From Chloroflexota bacterium (GTDB lineage: Bacteria; Chloroflexota; Limnocylindria; Limnocylindrales; CSP1-4): a stretch of 64,000 nucleotides of DNA. The notes beneath the pieces were generated by a model. The model made no database searches. It was not told the DNA's origin and saw only the letters and a program-made list of their open reading frames with translations. The DNA is taken from positions 1 through 64,000 of the forward strand of contig JAJYNJ010000054.1 in NCBI GenBank assembly GCA_021786385.1, in the 5' to 3' direction. Below, in pieces: positions 57,752 through 64,000 of this stretch; position 1 is the stretch's first letter, and each line of letters opens with the position of its first letter. The position numbers were made by a program, and so were the translations under genes.

Positions 57752-59578
57752 ATGTGTGGCATCGTCGGCTACAGCGGACCGCGCGAGGCGGCGCCGATCC
57801 TTCTGGACGGGCTGGCGCGGCTGGAGTACCGCGGCTACGACTCGGCGGGTATCGCGCTCATCCGGGGGGACGGGTCGGTCTTCATCGAGAAGAAGGCGGG
57901 TAAGCTCGAGAACCTGCGCCACGCCATCGGGGAGACCCTGCCGTCCTCCGGCGTGGGCCTCGCCCACACCCGTTGGGCGACCCACGGCCGCCCGAACGAC
58001 CTCAACGCGCATCCGCACAGCGACTGCAGCGGCGACATCGTGGTGATCCACAACGGGATCATCGAGAACTTCCGCGCACTACGCGACGGGCTCGAGGCAC
58101 GCGGCCACCGGCTGACGTCGGAGACCGACACGGAGGCGCTGGCCCACCTGATCGAGGAGGAGTACACGGGCGACGTCGGCGAGGCCGTGCGGCGTGCGCT
58201 CGGACGCGTGGCGGGGGCCTATGCGCTCGTGGTGCTCCATCGCGGCGAACCGGGCCGCCTCATCGGAGCCCGCATGAACGTGCCGCTGATCGTTGGGCTA
58301 GGCGACGGTGAGAACTTCGTGGCCTCGGATGTGGCGGCGGTACTGGCGCACACGAAGCGTGTCATCTTCCTCGAGGAGGGCGATCTCGTGGATCTCGACC
58401 CGCGGGCGGTGCGCATCACCGGTCTCGACGGCGTGCTGCGAGAACGTGCGGTGCATACGATCGACTGGACGATCGAGGCCGCGGAAAAGGGCGGCTACCC
58501 CCACTTCATGCTCAAAGAGATGCACGAGCAGCCCGATGCGATCCGGGCGGCGATCACGGGACGCCTGGCGGGGGATGCGATCGTCCTCGAGGAGCTCGAA
58601 GCGGTACGCGACGCCCTTGTACGCGCGGAGCGGGTGGAGTTCGTCGCCTGCGGCACGGCCGCCTACGCCAGCCTCGTCGGTGCGCAGCTCGTCGAGGCAT
58701 GGGCCGGCGTGCCGGCTCGCGTGACGGTCGCCTCGGAGTTTCGGTACGCCCCCCCGCCGCTCGACGAGCGCACGCTCGTGGTCGCCGTGAGCCAGTCCGG
58801 CGAGACCGCGGATACCCTGGCGGCGACTCGCCTGGCCCGTGAGAGGGGTTGTCCGATTGTCGCGGTCACCAACACGGTCGGCTCGGCGCTGACGCGCGAG
58901 GCGAGCGCCGTCTGCTTCCTGCAAGCCGGACCCGAAGTGGCCGTCGCCGCCACGAAAACGTTCGTGGCGCAGGTCACGGTGGTGGTCCTGCTGGCGGCCG
59001 AGCTCGCTCGCGTGCGGGGCCGCCTAGACCGTGAGCAGGAGCGGGAGCTGGTGGCCGCGCTGCGGGCGCTGCCGGCGCAGGCGCGCCGTGCGCTGGAACT
59101 CGGGCCGCTTGTGCGGGACGTGGCGCAGCGGTACGTGAACAGCCAGGGGTTCATGTTCGTCGGGCGCGGCGTGGGCTACCCTGCGGCGCTAGAGGGCGCG
59201 CTGAAACTCAAGGAGGTGAGCTACACGCACGCCGAGGGGTATGCCGCGGGCGAACTGAAACACGGGCCGATCTCACTGCTCGACGCGGAGGTTCCGCTGG
59301 TCGCGGTGGCCACACGGTCCGCGGTCTATGACAAGCTGGTCAGCAACGTCATGGAGGGCCGAGCGCGGGATGCGCGGGTGATCGCCGTCGCCACGGAGGG
59401 CGACGAGGAGATCCGCCGCTACGCCGACGATCTCTTCGCGGTCCCGGCCACGCTGGAGGCGCTCAGTCCGATCCTGGCCGTGATCCCGCTGCAGCTCTTC
59501 GCCTACTACATGGCCGTGGCGCGCGGCACGGACGTGGATCAGCCGCGCAACCTGGCCAAGTCGGTGACGGTGGAGTAG
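57752..59578 (+). CDS. glmS: Glucosamine-6-phosphate synthase GlmS
   Basis: Makes glucosamine-6-phosphate from fructose-6-phosphate and glutamine, the step before GlmM. 608 residues: N-terminal glutaminase with catalytic C2 (MCGIVGY), RGYDSAGIAL, AHTRWATHG and HNGIIENF. Two SIS sugar-isomerase domains follow with ACGTAAYASLVG, AVSQSGETADTLAA, and the C-terminal LAKSVTVE. The 23-base gap after glmM leaves no room for a glmS ribozyme. ATG has GGAGGGCACG upstream. Confidence 0.98.
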   Translation: MCGIVGYSGPREAAPILLDGLARLEYRGYDSAGIALIRGDGSVFIEKKAGKLENLRHAIGETLPSSGVGLAHTRWATHGRPNDLNAHPHSDCSGDIVVIHNGIIENFRALRDGLEARGHRLTSETDTEALAHLIEEEYTGDVGEAVRRALGRVAGAYALVVLHRGEPGRLIGARMNVPLIVGLGDGENFVASDVAAVLAHTKRVIFLEEGDLVDLDPRAVRITGLDGVLRERAVHTIDWTIEAAEKGGYPHFMLKEMHEQPDAIRAAITGRLAGDAIVLEELEAVRDALVRAERVEFVACGTAAYASLVGAQLVEAWAGVPARVTVASEFRYAPPPLDERTLVVAVSQSGETADTLAATRLARERGCPIVAVTNTVGSALTREASAVCFLQAGPEVAVAATKTFVAQVTVVVLLAAELARVRGRLDREQERELVAALRALPAQARRALELGPLVRDVAQRYVNSQGFMFVGRGVGYPAALEGALKLKEVSYTHAEGYAAGELKHGPISLLDAEVPLVAVATRSAVYDKLVSNVMEGRARDARVIAVATEGDEEIRRYADDLFAVPATLEALSPILAVIPLQLFAYYMAVARGTDVDQPRNLAKSVTVE

Positions 59579-59582
59579 GCCG

Positions 59583-60209
59583 ATGGCGTCGCAGGCGGCG
59601 CGCGCGCGGAACGGCCGGGGCCGTGCAGCGGAAACCCGTGGGCCGACAGCGCGCCCGGTCGCCCCCGACCCGGCGGCTCCCCCCGCCGCCGAACCCCTCG
59701 GCACCACGGAGCTCGGCGTCGACATCGTGCGCGTGGCGCGTATCCGGGAGGCGTTGGAGCGCTTCGGGGCGCGCTTCGCGCGACGCGTCCTCACCGCCGC
59801 CGAGGCTTCCTATGTGCGCACGAACGTGGAGCGGTTCGCCGGCCGCTGGGCGGCCAAAGAGGCCGTCAGCAAGGTGCTCGGACTCGGCGTGCGGGGCGTC
59901 GGATGGCGCGAGATCGAGGTCGTGCGCCTGCCCACCGGGCAGCCCGCGGTGCGCTTGTGGGGCCGCGCTCGAGCCCGTGCGGAACAGCTCGGCATGGGGC
60001 ACATCGCGCTCTCGATCACCCACGAGCGCGAATATGCCGTCGCCGTGGCGTCGGGCGTGCGGCGCGCAGGGGGCGCCTTCCTCTTCCCGCCCGACATCGA
60101 CGAGCGGTTGGACGAACGGGAGCGCCGTTTGCTGGGGCGGTTGGAGCGGATCCGCGCCCTGGCGGCCGAGTTGCGCGGCGGCGCGGAACCGGGGGAGGGT
60201 CCCGCATGA
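59583..60209 (+). CDS. acpS: Holo-[acyl-carrier-protein] synthase AcpS with extended ends
   Basis: Attaches 4'-phosphopantetheine to acyl carrier protein. The core (about residues 43-160) shows the metal Asp in LGVDIVRVARI, FAGRWAAKEAVSKVLGLG with the catalytic Glu, and HIALSITHEREYAVAVA. The 208 residues exceed the usual 120-130: about 42 residues Arg/Ala/Pro-rich at the N-terminus and about 45 charged residues at the C-terminus. A later start is possible but no good ribosome-binding site marks one. It begins an acpS-nnrD-alr group like Bacillus ydcB-ydcC-alr. Its stop overlaps nnrD. Confidence 0.92.
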   Translation: MASQAARARNGRGRAAETRGPTARPVAPDPAAPPAAEPLGTTELGVDIVRVARIREALERFGARFARRVLTAAEASYVRTNVERFAGRWAAKEAVSKVLGLGVRGVGWREIEVVRLPTGQPAVRLWGRARARAEQLGMGHIALSITHEREYAVAVASGVRRAGGAFLFPPDIDERLDERERRLLGRLERIRALAAELRGGAEPGEGPA

Positions 60210-61171
60210 GCGGGACCGATCGCGCGCCGCTCCAGGTACTCGACGACGAGCTCGCCGCGGCGTTGCTGCCGACCCGCGGACCGCGCGCGCACAAGGGCGA
60301 CAACGGCCGCGTGCTCCTCGTTGCTGGCTCGCTCGACTACGCCGGCGCGGGGCTGTTGGCCAGTCACGCGGCGGGCCGCGCAGGCGCCGGCTTGGTCACG
60401 CTCGCCGTGCCCGCCTCCCTCCAGCCGGTGGTGGCGGGACGTTACGTCGAGGTGATCACGCTCGGCCTGCCCGAGGTGTCGCCGTTCGAGGTCGACCCCG
60501 CGGCTGCAGTCGCGCTGCTGGAGGCGGTGCCCCACGACGCTCTCGTACTCGGGCCGGGGCTGCGCCGTTGCGACGCCACCGACACGCTCGTGCGCCTGCT
60601 CCTTGCGACGCCGGGCAGCGCGGCCGTCGTCGACGCGGAGGCGCTCAACGCCCTTTCACGTACGCCGGAGTGGCCCGGGCAGGTCCGGCGCCGCTGCGTG
60701 TTGACGCCGCACCCGGGCGAGTTCCGCCGGCTGCAGCCCGCCGTGACGGGGGATCTCTCGGGGGACGACGATGCACGCGAGGGCGCGGCACGCGGGGCGG
60801 CTGAGATCTGGGGCCAGGTGGTGGTGCTGAAGGGGGCGCGCACCGTGGTGGCGGCTCCGGACGGAGCGGCCGCGCGCGCGCCGTTCGAGAACCCGGCGCT
60901 CGGCACGGGCGGGACGGGGGACGTCCTGGCGGGCACGATCGGGGCGCTGCTGGGGCAACGCCTGGATCCGTACGCGGCGGCCCGGCTCGGCGTGTACCTG
61001 CACGGGGCGGCGGGCGAGGCGATCCGCGAGCGGCTCGGCGACAGCGGGTTGCTGGCCTCCGATCTGCCGTGGGAGATCGCTCACGCGCGGCACCGCCTGG
61101 CTCGCCGCCGCGAGCACCGCAGCGGCGGTGAGCGTCGCGTGGGCTTCGCCCTGCGTGCGGACCTCCTGTGA
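60206..61171 (+). CDS. nnrD: ADP/ATP-dependent NAD(P)H-hydrate dehydratase
   Basis: Repairs hydrated NAD(P)H. 321 residues from ATG 60206, overlapping the acpS stop. It has the ribokinase-like fold marks of the family: HKGDNGRVLLVAGSLDYAGA near the start, ALVLGPGLRR, VLTPHPGEFRRL and the nucleotide motif NPALGTGGTGDVLAGTIGAL. There is no N-terminal epimerase (NnrE/YjeF_N) domain, which is often fused in other bacteria, so the partner must be encoded elsewhere or be missing. The stop overlaps alr (GTGA). Confidence 0.93.
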   Translation: MSGTDRAPLQVLDDELAAALLPTRGPRAHKGDNGRVLLVAGSLDYAGAGLLASHAAGRAGAGLVTLAVPASLQPVVAGRYVEVITLGLPEVSPFEVDPAAAVALLEAVPHDALVLGPGLRRCDATDTLVRLLLATPGSAAVVDAEALNALSRTPEWPGQVRRRCVLTPHPGEFRRLQPAVTGDLSGDDDAREGAARGAAEIWGQVVVLKGARTVVAAPDGAAARAPFENPALGTGGTGDVLAGTIGALLGQRLDPYAAARLGVYLHGAAGEAIRERLGDSGLLASDLPWEIAHARHRLARRREHRSGGERRVGFALRADLL

Positions 61172-62415
61172 GCGTGCCCGCGACGCCGATCGAGCAGCGC
61201 CTGGCCGACGCCGGTCTGCCGCCCTTGCCTCGCCGCGCGTGGCTGGAGATCGACGTGGCCGCCCTGACCTCGAACGTGGCGACGTTGCGCGCGCTGCTGG
61301 CGCCCGGCGTCCGTCTCGCGGCGGTCGTGAAGGCCGATGCCTACGGCCACGGGCTGCTGCCGGCCGCCCGGGCCTTCGCCGAGGCCGGCGTCGATGCCCT
61401 CTGTGTCGCCACCCTGGACGAGGCGCTGGCGGTGGCCGGCGCTGGCGTCGGTGTGCCGGTGCTGCTGCTCTACGAGCCACCGCCCGACGGGTTCACCGTG
61501 GCCGCCGCTGCGGGGGTCGAGGTGACCGTGGCGAGCGAGGCCACGGTCGAGCGAGTCGCCGCCTGCGGACCGCAGGCCATCCCGTTGCGCGTCCACCTCG
61601 AGGTCGATACCGGCCTGCGCCGCGCCGGCGTCCTCCCCGAGCGCGTCGCGGCCGCGGCCGCCCGGCTGGCGGAAGCGCCTGGGGCCGCGCTGGTCGGTCT
61701 CTGGACGCATCTGGCGAGCGCCCACGACGCCGCGGCCTCGGGGGAGCAGGCGGAGCGCTTTGCGCGTGCCTGCGCGGGCCTGGCGGACGTCGTGGCGCGG
61801 CCCGTGGTGCGCCACATCTCGGCCACCGGGGGGCTGCTCGCCGCGTCGGCGCCCCAGCTCGACATGGTGCGCATCGGGCTCGCGCTCTACGGGCTGCTCC
61901 CCGAGGCGCTGCCGATCGCACCCGCCGCACGCGACGCAGCCCAGGCGCTCCGACCCGCGATGTCGCTGCATGCCCGTCCGCTCCGTGTAGCGGAGGTCGC
62001 GCCAGGCGAAGGCGTGGGGTACGGCTCGCGCTGGCGCGCCGCGCGGCCTTCCCGGGTGGCCACGCTGCCGGTCGGGTACGGCGACGGCTGGTCCTACGGG
62101 TCCGCGGGTCGCACCTTCGCGCTCGTGCGCGGACGGCGTGTCCCGCTGATCGGCAGCGTGGCGATGGACGCGGTCGCCGCGGACGTGACCGACGTGCCGG
62201 GCGTCACCTCCGACGACGAGTTCGTTCTGCTCGGGGCGCAGGGCGGCGCGCAGATCGGCGCCCTCGAACTGGCGCAGCAGCGCACCACGATCCCCTGGGA
62301 GGTCGTCACGTCCATGGCGTCCCGCTTGCCCCGCGTGTACGATGCTGCCGGCAACGTGTTGAGCGTTCGGACGCTTGCCGGCGAGATGCGGCGGGGCGAC
62401 GCGAGGGCAGTGTGA
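61168..62415 (+). CDS. alr: Alanine racemase
   Basis: PLP enzyme giving D-alanine for peptidoglycan. 415 residues; GTG start. The PLP lysine is K55 in AAVVKADAYGHG and the second catalytic base is Y285 in GVGYGSRW. Also TLPVGYGDGW, RVPLIGSVAMDAVAADVTD and SRLPRVY at the end. It is somewhat longer than the usual 370-390 because of an N-terminal stretch of about 20 residues. It forms a coupled unit with nnrD and the following macro-domain fragment, overlapping both by 4 bases. Confidence 0.96.
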   Translation: MSVPATPIEQRLADAGLPPLPRRAWLEIDVAALTSNVATLRALLAPGVRLAAVVKADAYGHGLLPAARAFAEAGVDALCVATLDEALAVAGAGVGVPVLLLYEPPPDGFTVAAAAGVEVTVASEATVERVAACGPQAIPLRVHLEVDTGLRRAGVLPERVAAAAARLAEAPGAALVGLWTHLASAHDAAASGEQAERFARACAGLADVVARPVVRHISATGGLLAASAPQLDMVRIGLALYGLLPEALPIAPAARDAAQALRPAMSLHARPLRVAEVAPGEGVGYGSRWRAARPSRVATLPVGYGDGWSYGSAGRTFALVRGRRVPLIGSVAMDAVAADVTDVPGVTSDDEFVLLGAQGGAQIGALELAQQRTTIPWEVVTSMASRLPRVYDAAGNVLSVRTLAGEMRRGDARAV

Positions 62416-62630
62416 GCGGCATCAGACTCTGGAACGGCGACATCTGCGACCTCGAGGTCGACGCGATCGTGGTGCCGACCACGACGACGCTCTGGATGAC
62501 CTCCGGCGCGGCCCTGCGGCTCGCCGATCAGATGGGGCTGCAGACGGTTGCCTTCCTGGCGCTTGGATCGCCTCTCGACGCAACTGGCACGGCGGCCGAC
62601 GCGCCCCCTCGGTCGTGGGATCGGTCATGA
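62412..62630 (+). pseudogene. Internally deleted macro-domain gene (remnant)
   Basis: 72 codons from GTG 62412, overlapping the alr stop. The first part, IRLWNGDICDLEVDAIVVPT, is the start of a macro (ADP-ribose-binding) domain, and the next residues keep LWMTSGAA. The sequence then jumps to RLADQMGLQTVAFLALGSP, which resembles the helix and strand near the C-terminal part of the domain (usually ...SIAFPALGTG). About 80-100 residues of the middle, including the second substrate-binding loop, are missing. The tail differs too. The frame is open, so a short protein may still be made, but it is probably non-functional. It is scored as a remnant from family knowledge, not from alignment. Confidence 0.6.
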
Positions 62631-62640
62631 GGACGTCCCG

Positions 62641-62934
62641 ATGAGCGAGCCGCGGTTCGGAAACCCCGAAGAGGTGCAGGACGAGCTAGTGGAGGCCGTC
62701 GCCCGCGAGGTGCAGATGCGCGGGCTCACGACGACCATGGTGCTCTTCCTTGAGGCAAGCCGGCCCTACCGTTCCCTGGGGAGTCAGGCGATGCTCTTCT
62801 TCGATCCGGTGCTGCGAGGGATTCTCACCGGTGGGGTCGCGGGCGTCGACCGGGTGCTGGCCGATGAAAGCGGGATCGAGCGGCTGATCGAGCGGCTCGA
62901 GGAGCTCGACGAGGAGTCGCGCTGGGACGCCTGA
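62641..62934 (+). CDS. Small protein of unknown function
   Basis: 97 residues from ATG 62641 (GAGGACG upstream), 10 bases after the macro fragment. Predicted mostly helical, with a central hydrophobic stretch TTTMVLFLEASRPYRSLGSQ followed by AMLFFDPVLRGIL and a charged, Glu/Arg-rich C-terminal helix (IERLIERLEELDEESR). The hydrophobic part is interrupted by charged residues, so membrane association rather than spanning is likely. I have an uncertain memory of similar short proteins with a GSQAL-FF pattern in other bacteria, but no function. It lies at the end of the alr transcript. Confidence 0.65.
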   Translation: MSEPRFGNPEEVQDELVEAVAREVQMRGLTTTMVLFLEASRPYRSLGSQAMLFFDPVLRGILTGGVAGVDRVLADESGIERLIERLEELDEESRWDA

Positions 62935-63112
62935 GCCGGCGCACGGAGCTGTCACCGGCCGACGCTATCCGGCGGAGGGCCGCGTCGTGAACGGAAACGC
63001 GGCGAGCCGTCGTGGTGGGCGCAGCCCGTGGTGCGCACAGCGCTGCTGCGCCCGGTCCACCAGGCAGCCGGCCCGCCGTGCGGCGCGCCCAACGTCGGGC
63101 TGAGCGGCCGGG

Positions 63113-63118
63113 TACGAT
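63113..63118 (+). promoter_or_regulatory. Putative -10 of the GlmL-like gene, leaderless
   Basis: TACGAT lies 6 bases before the GTG at 63125, so the transcript would start at or next to the start codon. Bases 62935-63112 show no gene. Confidence 0.45.
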
Positions 63119-63124
63119 TGCGGC

Positions 63125-64000
63125 GTGACCTCCGGTCCCCACGCGTTCTTCACCATCGACATCGGCTCGGCGACGGTCGCGGCCGCGCTTGTGGCCCGCG
63201 TCGACGGTCGCTGGCGGCTGCTCGGCGCGGCTGCAGCGCCGGCGTCGGTCGCGGTCGACGCGCTGCTGGGCGACCTGGCCGCGCGGGCCAGTGCGGCCGA
63301 GCCGGACTTGCTCCCCGATGCCGCCGCATGGTCGGACTGGGCGCGCGTCGAGAGCCGCACGCTCCCGCCGCCCCGCCTGGTGCTCGCCGGGCCCTCGGAG
63401 CGCGCCGCCGAGCCGCTCCTGCGCGCGTTCACGAGCGATGGGTGGGAGACGACCGCTCACGTGACGCCCGAGCGCAGCGGAGCGCTCGACGCGGCCCGCG
63501 CGCTCCGCGATCCCGACCTCGACCTGGTCGTCGTGGCTGCCCCGGAAGGCCTCGGCAGGGGAGAGCGCGACGCACTCGCCGACCTGCTGGCGCTGATCGG
63601 GGCCACGGCGGCCCTGCGCGACGGGCTGGCGGTGCTCGTGGCGGGCCCTGCGGCTGGCACCATCCCGCAGCTGCCGAGCGAGCGCGTGACCCGCGCCCAC
63701 GGCGCCGGTGACGCCGCGGCGATCGCCCGCGAGATGGTCCGCGCGCGCTCCGACGGCCGCGATGCCTTCGTCCGCGCGATCGCGTCGCTTGCCGTCCTGC
63801 TCGATCTGCGGGTGGAGGGTGTCGACGTGGGGCTCGACGCCAGCACACGGGTGCTGGCGGGACCCGATGGCGTGCAGCGGCGCCTGATCCGTGCGGATGC
63901 CGCGCTCGTCCCGCCGATCGCCCTCGACGACCTGGCGGTGCTCGACCGCATCATGCGCTGGTCGCCCGTCGCCGACGACGCCTACGTCGTACGCGATCGC
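63125..64000 (+). CDS. GlmL/MutL-like ASKHA ATPase (partial, runs off window)
   Basis: At least 292 codons are open from GTG 63125 to the window end. The N-terminus FFTIDIGSATVAAALVARVD is an actin/Hsp70-type phosphate-binding segment, and later AGPDGVQRRLIRADA and DLDLVVVAAPEG fit the GlmL (MutL) family linked with adenosylcobalamin-dependent glutamate mutase. No mutase subunit is seen in this window. Family assignment is from motif memory only; other ASKHA families (for example pilus or cell-shape ATPases) are less likely. The start is set by the adjacent TACGAT and by the immediate beta-strand. Confidence 0.6.
   Translation, partial: MTSGPHAFFTIDIGSATVAAALVARVDGRWRLLGAAAAPASVAVDALLGDLAARASAAEPDLLPDAAAWSDWARVESRTLPPPRLVLAGPSERAAEPLLRAFTSDGWETTAHVTPERSGALDAARALRDPDLDLVVVAAPEGLGRGERDALADLLALIGATAALRDGLAVLVAGPAAGTIPQLPSERVTRAHGAGDAAAIAREMVRARSDGRDAFVRAIASLAVLLDLRVEGVDVGLDASTRVLAGPDGVQRRLIRADAALVPPIALDDLAVLDRIMRWSPVADDAYVVRDR

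Overview
The window is a G+C-rich bacterial chromosome segment that carries the tail of an rRNA operon and almost the whole conserved transcription/translation supercluster on one strand. The lineage is most likely Chloroflexota. This is an inference from gene order, the Ala/Pro/Gly-rich extensions on conserved proteins, and a Cys-rich plus LysM envelope protein type that I associate with that phylum; no species-level call is possible from sequence alone.

Layout. Positions 1-525 hold the 3' end of 23S rRNA and 5S rRNA. Positions 560-13285 hold a LysM protein, rpsA behind a leader with an intrinsic terminator, clpC, radA, a PIN-TRAM membrane protein, an ispD-ispF fusion, cysS and rlmB. This is the clpC-radA-yacL-ispD-ispF-cysS-rlmB order of Bacillus with disA, gltX and cysE missing. 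Positions 13381-18630 hold three tRNA genes (Thr, Tyr, Thr), tuf, rpmG, tRNA-Trp, secE, nusG, rplK, rplA, an L10 leader, rplJ and rplL. rpoB and rpoC follow, with their own consensus promoter (18728-18755).

At 27151-30629 the cluster is interrupted by two convergent carbohydrate genes: a GH130-type phosphorylase and a two-domain glycosyltransferase. An 846-bp control region with back-to-back TTGACA promoters follows. The str operon (rpsL, rpsG, fusA, second tuf) then runs directly into S10-spc-alpha (rpsJ to rplQ, including secY, adk, map, infA, rpoA), then truA, rplM and rpsI. The two tuf copies are identical over about 1.21 kb.

The right end (52961-64000) holds a TPR protein; a c-di-AMP and cell-wall precursor cluster (cdaA, cdaR, glmM, glmS); acpS, nnrD and alr in overlapping order; an apparently internally deleted macro-domain gene; a 97-residue protein of unknown function; and the start of a GlmL/MutL-like ATPase cut by the window end.

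How the genes work together: nearly everything serves ribosome and RNA polymerase production, protein quality control, secretion and peptidoglycan precursors. The gene order and 4-base start/stop overlaps indicate a few long transcripts. Visible promoters share an extended -10 (TGnTAnnnT), and several single genes begin only 6-10 bases after the -10, so their mRNAs are probably leaderless or nearly so. The least ordinary parts are the glycan gene pair inside the ribosomal cluster, the rpsA leader, the tuf gene conversion, the coiled-coil insert in RpoC, a Ser at the RpoB position usually His (E. coli 526), and the macro-domain remnant.
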